Shown piece by piece: positions 48,799-60,384 of a stretch of 64,000 nt of DNA. Within the stretch, counting starts at the first letter, position 1, and each line of letters opens with the position of its first letter. The translations under genes were made by a program, and so were the position numbers. The notes below the pieces were generated by a model. The model made no database searches. It had not been told where the DNA came from and was given only the letters and a program-made list of their open reading frames with translations. Source of the stretch: Micropterix aruncella. Its lineage: Eukaryota; Arthropoda; Insecta; Lepidoptera; Micropterigidae. Location of the stretch: assembly GCA_944548615.1 (NCBI GenBank), contig OX155952.1, forward strand, positions 28,049,458-28,113,457, in the 5' to 3' direction.

Positions 48799-49394
48799 AC
48801 CACTGATTTTTTTGATGAGAGCTAGGTTTATATTTTTTTCACATAATTGCACAAAATAAGTACTTACATGACTTTATAATTAGTAATAAATTTTAAAATA
48901 TTGCAGAATTCTGCATGTGCTATGAGTTGTATATAACCTTTACCATGAAGAGCCATGACGGTTTATCTATAGGAAAATCCTAACAGGAACTTCATTAGTA
49001 CAAATTATAAGATTTAGTGAGTTCATATATGACGGGGCAACCCATCCCAGGCTACATTCTTGATGATAAGGTATTTTTAAGGAAGCACTCTGTTTTTCCC
49101 TGTGGATTATGTAGAGTGAATGAATGAGTGAGATTACTTTTGTCTCTTTCTTAATGGTGTGTCTTTTTTATATTTCAAAACACTGTAGATTGTGATACAA
49201 ATAAATATATCAGTAAAAATATGCGTTCTTGGTTCTTTCTTTATATGGGGGTCAATTAAAATCCACATCAGATAATCCTTCAATCCTATGGTTTTAAAGC
49301 TTGCTGGTTGGTATATACCATACTTACTCCTAGAAAATAATATGCTCTTTTATGACGGAATTTTAGTGCTTACGCAGAAGCTTTTAATTATTAA

Positions 49395-50040
49395 TGGGAG
49401 AGCCTGGCTGTCTAAACAGCCAAAAAAAACGTGTTTTTCATGTTTTTTTTAACTTAAAGTCGAAATCTGATCATGAATCTTTTATATCATTTTTATTTAT
49501 ATTTTAAAAATTAAAATATTATTTGCAATACTAAAAAAAATATTTTTGACATATTGAATTTCAAATGTTTCTACCGCTGCAGAAATGACGGTATCTGTTT
49601 ACGCCGGTAATAGCGACTGTAATTTAGCCTGAAACGAAAAGGTAATCTAATATATTAATTTGTATAATTTGTATAATGTGTATTATCTAGATAAACAAAA
49701 AAAAATAGCTGAAAGTTATCATTTTTATAATTATTCAAGGATTTAAAAAAAAAAAACATTTTTGCCCCAAAAATTGTGTTTAACTAGTAAAAAAAATATA
49801 TAGAAACTTCTCTTCTGATTTTTTTAGTTTGTATTTAAGAGAATTTAATAGTCTTTATTTTTTTTTGGAACAGTTCGATACGTCATAAAAAATAGGATTT
49901 TGGGAAAAACGCGTTTAAAGTTTTCTTTAAAGAAAAGTAGCAAGTTTTTTTACACTTACAATAATATGAAACTATTAGCGTTTCCACTGGTAAGAGATTT
50001 ATTAATAGATTTCAACTTGAAGTAGAAAAAACTTACTTAT
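49395..50040 (+). mobile_element. MITE, relative of the 53.1-kb MITE, right end missing
   Basis: After TTAA (49391-49394) the sequence begins TGGGAGAGCCTGGCTGTCTA and matches 53117 onward, including GAAATGACGGTATCTG and GCCGGTAATAGCGA. The closing inverted repeat is not found before homology with the OR-A flank resumes near 50050. Confidence 0.65.
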
Positions 50041-50219
50041 ATTTGCAAATGGACTTGTGGCTTGGCAACACTAATGCATAAGGAAATAAATAATTTTTAC
50101 ATCCCGCATTTACGCGATTGACCTTACTTATATTAAGTAATTTTTTTACTTACCTAGAAAATACTCAATAAGCGAAGCAAATGAAGTAATATTCCTCTTT
50201 AGCTAGAGTATAATAATAT

Positions 50220-50920
50220 ATGTTCAGGGTTCACGTATCTATGTTTTCCGGAGTGTAATATGTTCAGGGTTCATGTATGTATGTTTTCCGTTTCTTTATT
50301 TCACCATAACTTCTAAACGCTTAAACCGATTTAGAAGTGTGTGGTATTGTTAGAAGCGTTATGTCATCCTGAGTTTCATAGGGTAGCTAAACTTCCAAAT
50401 ATCTAATTAATAATTGTCTAAATGTCCAAATGTCAATCGATATGGTATGGAATCAAATGAAAGGTCTGATTGAGTAAATTCTGAAAATATATACAGAATC
50501 AGTTTTAATTCCCGGCATCTTTGAAGTGGGTGCATCAGTACGAGCAAATAAACTAGTTTTGTTAAAAAAAAAAGTGTGAAAAAAATAATTTAAAAAAAAA
50601 ACAAAAAAATATTTTTTGTGTTGAAAATTTGAGAAACCTAACTTTTAAATTAAAGTTTGACAAGCGTTGAGCGCGCTGCGCTATCTTGTGGTGAAATATT
50701 GCAAATAAAAAATATTCGCGATATTTTACCTAACGCCTAAAATGCGCAGCGCGCTCAACGCTATTTATACTTTTTTCGTAAAATTATTTTTTTTTAAGTT
50801 TTCGTAAAATTTGATTTTTTGTTTTATTTTCATCGAAAGGTGTTTTATTTGATTGTACTGGTTCAACCACATCAAGGATACCGGTTAATTAAAACTCATC
50901 CTTTATTTATCTCTATGGTT
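50220..50920 (+). repeat. Repeat X, copy 2, with perfect 19-bp hairpin arms
   Basis: Matches 17760-18460. The hairpin at 50663-50762 has outer arms AGCGTTGAGCGCGCTGCGC and its exact complement, and inner arms GTGAAATATTGC/GCGATATTTTAC around AATAAAAAATATT. Confidence 0.75.
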
Positions 50921-50989
50921 TATCTCTCCGGTCTCTATATCTCTATGGTCCCATGGAGACATGTCCCTAAAATATTTAATCTTATTATT

Positions 50990-51260
50990 CCCATATATAT
51001 ACTGTTGCTATCTAAATATTTTTTCCAAAACATTGATTTCTACTGTTTTCGGCCAGACAGTAGTACGGTTAAATGTTTAATTATACATTGTTAAACATGA
51101 TTATCATTATTTCATTTTAGTGAATCAAGACAGGAATCAATGAATCTTAATTATTTCATTTTCATGTTCCATTTCCCGTTCGTAAAGATAGCTTGTGTAG
51201 CTCAAAAAGCTTATAATTTCATGAAAATCAGATTTTGAACATCCTTCTTGATTCATAATT
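50990..51260 (+). repeat. Upstream block shared with OR-E (copy at OR-D)
   Basis: Matches 55057-55330: AACATTGATTTCTACT, TTTTCGGCCA, ACATTGTTAAACAT, TAGCTTGTG.AGCTCAAAAAGCTT. It lies 0.2-0.4 kb before the OR-D start and about 1 kb before the OR-E start, so the duplication that made these genes included their upstream DNA. Confidence 0.7.
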
Positions 51261-51428
51261 ATTTTATGGTTTTATGAAAGCAGAACACTTTCTCACTTAT
51301 TATATGATTTATCAAGGCAAAGCGACGTTGCCACGCTGACATCAATATTTTAAGAAAGCAAAGGGCGTAGGAAAACACCTCGACTTAATAGACAATTCGT
51401 CGTCAAACCGATTCAAATCACCGTTATA

Positions 51429-53078
51429 ATGAGCGAAAATAAGCCAAAGTATTTGAAGTTTGTCGAAGTGTTTTACCATTTAGATATGTTAATGGCAACG
51501 GTTGGAATGCGTAAAATATACTACGGATCCACCAATTTGGTTAATAAATTTCGCGTTTTCCAATTTTTTATTTGCGATTTAAGTATATTTAATATGTTGC
51601 TTTTTGACATACAAACGATCATTTATGTTTTTTTCTGTAAATCTGACTGTCTTATTCTTACTTTGGATGTAACACCAAACATATTAATTGGAGTTGTCGT
51701 CTTCATAAAATTTGTCACTTTATTACTGCGCCGAAAATCGATTTATGAATTAATATATACTCTAAAATCATTATGGCCACAAGCCGATGATGAGAAAGCC
51801 ATTGAAAGATTTTATAAAATTGTAACGCCTACTAAAAGACTATGTTCATTCTACATGTTAGTGACTGCCAGTGCTGCATTTGTTATTGGATTGGCGCCTG
51901 CAGTATATGCTTTGTCTGATTATGTGCAGTTTGGACGAGCTACTATTAAATTAGGGTTTCCAACATGGTACCCTTTCGACTACGAGAAGTCAATGTTTGT
52001 TTCAATTTATGTATTTTTCTCACAGTTTTGGATCGGTAAGTGAATCTCGTAAAATAAAGCGAAGGTAAAATCTTTGAGAATTGTGGTGTAAGCATTGTAT
52101 GCAATTTCAGGATTTACTGCAGCGGTTTTGATGTCAACAATAGATTCATTTTTGTGTATTTTGATATCTCTGATCTGTTACCATTTCGAATCAATTTCGG
52201 ATTTTCTGAAAGGAATTAACCTGTATTGTGCATGATTATGCACAATACTGATAACTCAAACACTATTAAGATCGTCAATAATGAATTTAAAAAATGCGTT
52301 GTTTATCACAACCGTGTATTAAAAAAAGAGGGTATAAAACGTGACATTTGAATATCGCATATAATTACTTATTTACTTTCAGGCTTTGTGAAATACTTGA
52401 AGATATTTTCAGCTTAGCGATGTTTGTCAATTTTTCATTAAGTGCTGTAATAAATTGTGCGGTTCTCTTTAACATGATGGTAAATATTATAATGTGCAGT
52501 TTTATTTATTTATCTACGATGTTAATAATATTTTTATTAAAATAGGTAGCAACACCAGACAAACTGGGTGGAATTCTTTTAGTTATTACTTCGACCATTA
52601 TACAAGTTTTCATTATTTGTTGGCACAGTGACAAGCTAATTTTACAAGTAAACATTATTTTATTAAATATATTGTACTTATGTGTATACTTATATTATTG
52701 GTATAATTATACCATTACCATACCGAACTATTACCATACGATTATAGTGTAAACGTATACTCTTATTACTTTTATTACATTTATTACATTTATTTCAGAG
52801 TTCAAAATTAACTTCGGCTGCATTTCAATGCGATTGGTTTAACATGGATGTACAATTTAGAATGAATATTATTCAGCTCCAGATTAGAGCAAACAAGCCA
52901 TCAAGGCTGACCGCTATTCATTTTTTACCCTGTCGCTGCCAACGTTTATAAGAGTAAATAAATGAAATAAAGTAATGGTGTCAAATATTTTATTAAATTT
53001 CAAAATATTCCTTTTTCTCAGATTCTTGGATCTTCGTGGTCATACTTCACGCTTATGAGAACCGTGTATGGAAGATAA
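51429..53078 (+). pseudogene. Odorant receptor OR-D, pseudogene
   Basis: All six OR exons are in place: 51429-52035, 52111 to about 52331, 52383-52479, 52546-52647, 52799-52953 and 53022-53078. Exon 1 is open (MSENKPKYLKFVEVFYHLDM...). Exon 2 runs into TGA after FLKGINLYCA; the expected residues (NSNTIKIVNNEFKKCVVYH) continue in another frame. The exon 2 donor is altered (AAAAAAAGAGGGTATAA instead of ...TTAAGGTAA), so a phase-2 splice is not available. Exon 5 has 155 nt instead of 156: one T is missing in the run before ACCCTGTCG, giving a premature TAA. The last exon still reads SSWSYFTLMRTVYGR. Three independent lesions argue for a dead gene rather than sequencing error. It is the most divergent copy here. 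Confidence 0.85.
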
Positions 53079-53116
53079 AGTGTATATAAAATAGCCGGGA
53101 ATGAATGCTGAGTTAA

Positions 53117-53808
53117 GAGGGGAGCCTGGTTTAGAAATCCCAAAAAAAAACATGTTTTTCTCTTTTTTTTAACCTAATGTTGAAATCTGATCATGTATCT
53201 TTTACATTAGTTTGATTAACATTTCAAAAATATAAATATTTTTATGCAAATGTTAAAAAATACTATTTTTAAAATATTGAATTTCAAATATTTTTAACGC
53301 TTTAGAAATGACGGTATCTGCTTGCGCCGGTAATAGCGAGCGTAATTTTCCTGAATCAAAAAAAAATACTAAGCTATTAATTTGGTTTATTTTGTAGAAT
53401 AACTAAAAAAATTAAATAAAAGTTAATATTTTTATAATTTTCCAAGGATTTAAGGAAATAAATCGATTTTCGCCCCAAAATTTTGTGTTTAACTAGTAAA
53501 ACAAAATATATAACATTATTTTTAATTTTTTTTTAGTTCGTATAGAAGAGAATTCATTAATATTAAAATTCATTTTGAAGCAATTGGATCCGTCAAGTAG
53601 GTTTTTTTTTATCGCTGGCGCAAAACTGAAAAATATGCTATTGAGAAAAATGCGTTTAAAATTTTCATGACAGAAAAGTAGTAAGTTTTTTACACTTACA
53701 GCAATAAGACAACTATCAGCTATTCCAGAGGTTAAAGATTCACGAATAGATTTCAACTGGAAGTTAAAAAAAAAATACATTTTTGGCAGTCTAAACAAGG
53801 CTCCCCCC
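53117..53808. mobile_element. TTAA-flanked MITE
   Basis: TTAA at 53113-53116 and 53809-53812. Ends GAGGGGAGCCTGGTTTAGA and, inverted, GGGGGGAGCCTTGTTTAGAC, with similarity continuing about 50 bases inward. It starts about 35 bases after the OR-D stop codon. An incomplete relative lies at 49.4 kb. Confidence 0.75.
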
Positions 53809-53812
53809 TTAA

Positions 53813-55056
53813 AGGATTTTTTTTATAGTGGATATAGCATTTGCACTATATACTAAATAAATTTAAATAAATAAAACACCATTTCATTTTGGTTTATTTA
53901 AAAAAAAAACAACTTTAATAAAGACGATACAATATACGAGATAACACAAAGAACTAAAATGTGTAGCGAATAATTTAATATTTTATAAACTTTGACAGAC
54001 ACATTTAATAGTGTCAAACCAGACACATCTCTCGGTTAAGTTTTAAGATCTGGGCAGATGACCGAACTGGTGTAATCGACAGCCTATAAGGGTCCGCATT
54101 ACCCAACCTGGAAAAATCACTTCGTGCACTTGCATCATGACTTAAAAATATTAGAATAATTTGATTTTAGAGAATTTTTTTACTAGTTTTTCCATCCGAT
54201 TTACTCATAAGGTATATGAGGTAAATGAGGTTATTAAATGAGATTACTGATTGATTATTAAATTATTATTATAACTTATTAAACTAACACCTTATTAACC
54301 TATTCGTATAGCATGCATAGTTAAAATATTTGTAATTATATATTTTATTTTGCGATAATCCCCCCCCCCCCCCCCCCCCCCATCCTCGCTCCCTCTCCCA
54401 CGCCCCCCCTCCTCAAATAAAATGATACATGCGGCTGTCGCACAAGTCGGTCACTATCATACGGCGTTGGCTCCCTATTTTTGCGTAGGTAATTTAGTTA
54501 TAGACATCGAGTGCAGATCTTCACAGGTTTACACGCTTCCGGTAGGAAAAACAATTTGAGTTTATCAGCCATTAGGAACAGAAATCGGTTTTCCCCGCAT
54601 AAACCCTGTAAATAATTCTTAATGCATGATTTTCCATAATTTTTATTTTCCATAATTATTTTTTTTTATTTGTTATTCCTATGTCCAGCATTTTCGATAA
54701 CAGATGCTTTTCTCTTTCCGGGTTATTAGGGTTGCAAGAAATTAGTAATTAAACCTCGACTATTATTATACTATTTTATTGTTTAAATAAATTCTACAAT
54801 TTTTTAGAGAGTTAACTAATATATAATTACTTTAAATCGAAACAGTTTCTATACCATACATCGTTTATGTGCTGGTTGTTGACTGCCTCCAGCCTTGCTC
54901 AATGCCTAGTTTCCGGATTTTTAATATCTCTTTATTGCTAGATTCTGTCGGAATAAATTTAGTTGTCAAGATAGCGAAAAGGTGGGATTTTCTATATTGT
55001 GTGCCGGTAGAGACTGAGTTTTTAGACTAGAATAATTACTATTACTATACCCACAT
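53813..55056. other. Intergenic DNA, OR-D to OR-E
   Basis: AT-rich, with a run of 22 C at 54360-54381 followed by a pyrimidine-rich stretch. No gene is seen. Confidence 0.45.
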
Positions 55057-55330
55057 TACTGTGTTGCAATCCTAATATTTTCCAAAAACATTGATTTCTA
55101 CTCTTTTCGGCCAAACGGTTAAAAGTATAATACATTGTTAAACATAATATTATCAAATATATAATAATCATTTCATTTTTATTAATCAATACAGGAATAA
55201 ATAAATCCCTATTATTAATTTTTTTTGTTTTATTTCCCTTTCGTATTAATAGGTAGCTTGTGCAGCTCAAAAAGCTTTTAATTTCATATAAATTCGATTA
55301 TGAAATTTCTCCTTAACTCATATTTCGTTT
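55057..55330 (+). repeat. Upstream block shared with OR-D (copy at OR-E)
   Basis: Paralogue of 50990-51260. It lies about 1 kb before OR-E. Confidence 0.7.
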
Positions 55331-56347
55331 ATGATTTCTTATAAATCGGCGAATTCCGTTTATTCGTTTTTCTTTATTTAAAGATTGTAAAAGGAAGCTG
55401 CGATTCTTACGTCAGCAAAAAAATGTAACTCAAAAAATCTCGGTTTGGCTATTTTTATCCCATTAGGATATACTCAACACCTCGCTCTGGATTGAGAAAT
55501 AAACACCTACATACCCTAGTTGCATGTCAGGGACGTCGATTCATCTCCTTTAAATGTAAGCATTCCTCAGCAAAAAAATTGCAATCAGATCGTGTTCGTC
55601 TGAGAAGTTGTAAGGAGTTAGTTGGTGTGAGCATTTCAATCCATAAAACACCGGTAAATGCAAATATATACCCAAAATTTTCAATTTATAAACAATATAA
55701 ACATTGACATCGAAACGATTTAGTTAAAAATATAGACTGTAAATAAAATATAATGTATCTAACTTAACAGAAAGCTACACCCGACATGAACTTGCTCAAC
55801 AGTTTTAATATATTGTGGTTTTCCATATCCTATTGTTTTTATCGCTTCTTATTCAACACCGTACTATATGAGAGTAGCTAGATTTTTTGTGACTTCGGTT
55901 AGTATTTTCAAGATGTCGGCGCGCGCACATGCGCGCCAAAGTCAAAAACTTAGTTTAACATTAGGAGACCGGTTTATAAAATATATTTAAAAAAATAACT
56001 GACAGAAAATTTTTGATAGCGGAGTCACTAACTGCACTGGCCCATTGTTAATTTGAATATCTAAATGAAAATGGAATTCATCATTTTAAATTATTGCCAT
56101 ATATACGTTTTAGAACGCGATGTCGCTAATATTGATTTCTCAGGCACGGAAAATATGACATATATTAATAACTTATAAGACAGACGGTGAGGACAAAACG
56201 CTAGTGTAATGATTATTTATCAATATGATCGTACTTGACGCATGTATTATGTTAAATTTCTCACTGTAATAGAATATTAAATTTGTGGAAGTAAGCAACG
56301 ATACTACTTTTTTCCTCGCTTTATTTGTTTTGAACATTCGAGGGAAC
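55331..56347. other. OR-E 5' flank
   Basis: No gene recognised; a 71-codon frame at 55492-55707 has no match I know. No close TATA motif like that of OR-A stands out. Confidence 0.4.
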
Positions 56348-59300
56348 ATGGCCGAAAAGGAGATAAAACACATGAACTTTGATGAAGTCTTTCGCTACCT
56401 TGATATCGTAATGGCGACAATGGGTTTGCATAAACTTTATCAGCCTGGAAAACTACTTACTAAGTTTCGATTTTTTCAGTGGATACTCTGCATAATAACT
56501 GCATCGAATTTGTCATTTTTACTTGTAGGCGTGGTAATTTTTGTTATTACTTCAGAGTCTACTTTGGATATACTCGAAGCAATGCCAAACATTTTCGTCA
56601 CAACAATTGCTCTAGTAAAATTAGCTACGTTAATAGTGCATCGAGAAGCGATTTGCGAATTGACGAATGATTTGAAAGCATTGTGGCCACGGGCCGATGA
56701 CGAAAGTGCAATAAAAAGATTTCACAAAATCGTATCGCCTACTTTAAAGTTATGTATGTTTTATTCGGCAGTGACGATTGGCACAGCTTTTGCCTTTGGT
56801 ATGACACCTATTTTAGATGCTACGATGGAATACGTACAGTTTGGAGAAGCTCACATGAAGATGGCGTTTTCTCTTTGGTATCCTTTTGACTACGAAAAAT
56901 CAATACCGCTTTTTGCAATCGTTTTCTTTTCGCAGTTTTGGGGGGGTAAGATTTAGGCATTAAAATTTTTGTTCTAAAATAAAGCGTAGGTAAATTAATA
57001 TCGCAAGAAAAATAAGTCAGTCGTTTATGCTTTTAAAAATTCAGTGCAGTCAAAAAAGCGTATTCATTGTTTTACTTTATCCGTATCAATAAAAAAAGTA
57101 TATTGTTAATAAATTTCAGCCTTGTCTTCATCCAATTTGATGGCTACAGTGGATATGTTCATGTGTATTCTGATATCATTATTGTGCTATCATTTTGAAA
57201 CAATAAGCGATTCTCTAAAAGCGATACAACCAACAACGAGCGATATCGATGATTTTGAGATTATTGAAATCACCAACAGTTGTCTAATGAAATGTATTTT
57301 ATATCACTGTCGATTGTTAAGGTAAAGTTGTCATGATTTCTTATAATATTTTTTAACCAGAGCCTGAAAATAAGACTAGGTATTTGTATTTTGATTACAG
57401 GCTATGTAAATTATTAGAAGAAATATTTAGCTTTGCAATGTTCGTGAACCTTACTATTATGTCAATAACTATATGTGAAGTTTTGTTTAATATAATGGTA
57501 GGTTTAATGTTTATTTTAATATAAATGCTTTTTTGTTTAGATTTTTTAATAGTTTAATAATTTAATTCGTTTTAATTAGATGGTGCCTCCGGATAAGACG
57601 ACAGTTTATATTTTGTACATAGGTTCAGCCAGTGTCGAAGTTTTCATGTTATGTTGGTACAGCGACAAACTTATACAACAGGTAAATTATTATACATTGT
57701 TAATTATCTATATATTATTTATAATTATATATTATGTTATGTATTATATATATTTATATACTGTGGCGTCTTCACCACAACAGTTTGTAAACCCCAGAGA
57801 CTGGCCCGGTAAATAATGTTGCCATTCGCAGAGGCAGAAAATGTTGCCATTTGCTACGTCAGACTAGTGGACATCACTACAACGGAGGCAACACTGCCGC
57901 ATCGATTGCAAGAGAATGAATACGCTGCTCATCAGCAAACCAAGCACTACAAACGATAACTCTATTCCTAGATGAAAATGGATTCAACGTTCCTGCATCT
58001 CGGAAAGAAATATATATATAGCGACAGGCTATCACCGACTTGTACCATTTTCTTTGTCACCCCTACGACAACGGACAATCGGACAACATAGCAACAGGCT
58101 ATCACCGACTCGTATAATTTTCTTTCGGACAACATAGCGACAGGCTATCACCGACTGGTTTAATTCTACTTCTTCGGACCATAGGACCGTAGCAAATACA
58201 TCCAAGGAAACATTCCACTGGACCGTCTCAAAACTGCATACGCATGCATCGACTGAATCAGCAACTGCACAGAAACTTTCGTCCTAGTAATTGTTGTAAC
58301 CCTTTTACTAGCGACCTGCCCCGCATAGCTTCGTCAATCCGGATATAATGGACAAGAAAGCAGCTGACATGAACCTACCTATTGGACCAGCAACCGCCTG
58401 CAGTAGCGACTTCGCCCGCAGCGGCAGCTCAGCTTACACAGTGAGTGATATGCGAGTGTAGTGCGGAAGCGGCACGTAGGTTAGGTTAATTTCAACGAAC
58501 TTTTTCGTATTTTTTTGTTACATTTTTAACACCAAGATTTTTTCTTTAACTTGCGTGGTTACATGTCTATACACATTGTATACAAATTGTTAATTGTATA
58601 ACCATTACATTTGTTCTACAACCGGTATAACTAATTGTCAAACTTTATACTATGTTAATGTTATCCATAGTCACACGTTTTACTTTGTGTAATTAATTTA
58701 TTAAGCGAGAACTTGCGTCCTCTGGCGGAGGGTAATGTGGCGTCTTCACCACAACAGTTTGTAAACCCCAGAGACTGGCCCGGTAAATAATGTTGCCATT
58801 CGCAGAGGCAGAAAATGTTGCCATTTGCAACGGCAGATAATGTTGCCAGCGCAAGTACACGCAGACAGAGCGGACAGACGGTTCGCTCATTCAGTTCGTA
58901 ATAAACCTTCTTACGGAGCACACACTGCGTTTTACTATTGGCTGCGCCGACCGCGCCCGTGCGCCGCCAATGGCGACGTGGCGCGGCACTCACGATTCAA
59001 TCTAAATTACTGTGATTAGGTCCACAGGGCCTAATCATACAATACATTATATTATATATTGTATATATTTATATATTATAAAATATATTATTAAATTTAA
59101 TATTACCCTACCCCTCAAAAGTATTTGTGAACCCACTTATTATAGCACTGAATACATAAAAGTATTTATAAAATCCTGTTTTTAAGCACATTTGGGTATA
59201 AGCACAAAGTGCATTAATATAGCTCATGAATAAAACTTGTTTAAACGCCTATTACCTAGTAGGTCCTAGTTCCTATAATAAAGATATTGGGCGTTAATTA

Positions 59301-60384
59301 AAGTTCAGGAATAAAAGAGCCATTTTACAATTCTGGCAAGAATTTATTTATGTTATTAAAGTAGACCTTACATTATATTTTCTTATTTAGGCTTACTTAA
59401 GCCCTTTGCCTCGTAAATAAACTTCAATAGGAGAATATAATTAGGGCTACCTAAAATTAAATGAATAATTTTTTAACAGAATTTTTTTATTACTCATTTA
59501 TACAAAAATTGCATTAATGTCCGATACGTTTATTATAGGGGTTATAGACTATTGGGTAATGGCGGTTTAAAAAATGACTTTCAAGCTAAATAGGTGCACT
59601 TCAGGAAAGTACTTAAACATGCTTAAAAACAAGGTTTTAAATATCTTTTTTTTTTAAATTCTGGGAAAAATATTTATTTTATTTTAAGTAGACCTAATTA
59701 TATTTTCGTATTAAAGTTTATTTAGGCGAACAACGCCTACATAAGTTTTAATAAGAAAATATAATTAGGGCTTTCCACAATAAAATAAACTAAACTCTTC
59801 TAAGAATTCTTAAACGACGCATTTGTTCCTGAACTTTTGATATCTTTACTATAGAGATTGTGGCCAACTAGGTAATTTAGCTAGGCAACTAGAGGCAACT
59901 AGGCCCTAAACAAATTTAACTGAGCTGTCGTGGGAGACGGGGGACGGGGGACGAACCCGAGCAACACTAAGTGATATTCAGCTAGTAATAAATAATGAAA
60001 TAACTAATTGGTATAGATTGCTATCCGTCCCGTTCTCAGATCAAGAATTTGAGCTTTATATTTTCTTTCCAATGTCGATTCTATTCTTTTTTCAGAGTTC
60101 AGATTTGACATCAGCAGCCTATCAGTGTGGGTGGTACAATAGTGATAAAAAATTTACGATGAATTTAATTCAACTTCAAATAAGGACACAAAAACCTGTG
60201 GCGCTGACTGCAATGAAATTCTTTGTACTATCTGTAAACGCATTTTTACATGTAACTGAAATCATATATTAATTATTTTTATTTAAAAGTATTTAAGATT
60301 TAATTCTTAATTATTTATTTATTCTAGATTGCGACATCTACTTGGTCGTATTTCACGCTTCTGAGGCAACTGTACGGAAAATGA
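56348..60384 (+). CDS. Odorant receptor OR-E, six exons, intact
   Basis: Insect odorant receptor of 403 aa. Exons: 56348-56945, 57120-57321, 57401-57497, 57580-57681, 60096-60251 and 60328-60384 (1212 nt), exactly the exon lengths of OR-B. ATG 56348 (MAEKEIKHMNFDEVFRYLDI) is chosen by alignment to the other genes; an in-frame ATG-like start 63 bases upstream would add residues the paralogues lack. All splice sites are GT-AG. The protein ends STWSYFTLLRQLYGK. Conserved features include KLYQPGKLLTKFRFFQWILC before the first membrane span and WYPFDYEKS before the fourth. Intron 4 (2.4 kb) holds an internally deleted LTR element. Expected to act with Orco in olfactory neurons; ligand unknown. Confidence 0.9.
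58012..58165 (+). repeat. Tandem repeat inside the LTR element
   Basis: Three copies of a 50-60 base unit with GACAGGCTATCACCGACT (one has AACAGG), spaced by ATTTTCTTTCGGACAA-like sequence. Confidence 0.75.
58736..59041 (+). repeat. 3' LTR of the deleted element
   Basis: 306 bp from TGTGGCG to ATACA. Its first 93 bp equal the truncated 5' LTR. The GC-rich part at 58860-59000 yields spurious minus-strand frames. Confidence 0.75.
59042..60095. repeat. OR-E intron 4, with a direct duplication
   Basis: Two diverged direct copies of about 155 bp lie at 59325-59480 and 59655-59810 (AATTCTGG..., AAGTAGACCT, GAAAATATAATTAGGGCT). A short GGGGGAC repeat lies near 59940. No coding frame. Confidence 0.55.

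Larger units (their letters stand above)
38331..50200 (+). repeat. Segmental duplication, copy 2 (carries OR-C)
   Basis: Counterpart of about 130-8500. Insertions unique to this copy: Helitron and gypsy pieces at about 38.57-39.52 kb, a TTAA MITE in intron 1 (41138-41858), a composite insertion in intron 2 (about 42.76-47.88 kb) and a MITE in the 3' flank (about 49.39-50.04 kb). Confidence 0.85.
57762..59041 (+). mobile_element. Internally deleted LTR retrotransposon with ATAC target duplication
   Basis: ATAC flanks both ends (57758-57761 and 59042-59045). A 93-bp segment beginning TGTGGCGTCTTCACCACAAC occurs at 57762-57854 and again, identical by eye, at 58736-58828. The second copy continues to a CA end at 59041 (306-bp LTR) and is preceded by GGCGGAGGG, a polypurine tract. 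So the 3' LTR is complete while the deletion removed the rest of the 5' LTR and most of the interior. The interior has about three tandem copies of a motif with GACAGGCTATCACCGACT (58012-58165) and no protein-coding frame. Confidence 0.8.

Noticed and set aside
55492..55707. 71-codon frame upstream of OR-E
   Set aside because: No motif, no paralogue and no splice relation to the OR gene; chance frame is the simplest explanation.
56285..56347. Earlier start of OR-E (EVSNDTTFF extension)
   Set aside because: The first codon is not ATG and the paralogues start at the position of 56348.
58661..58993. Minus-strand frames inside the LTR
   Set aside because: GC-rich LTR sequence read in the wrong direction; no family signature.
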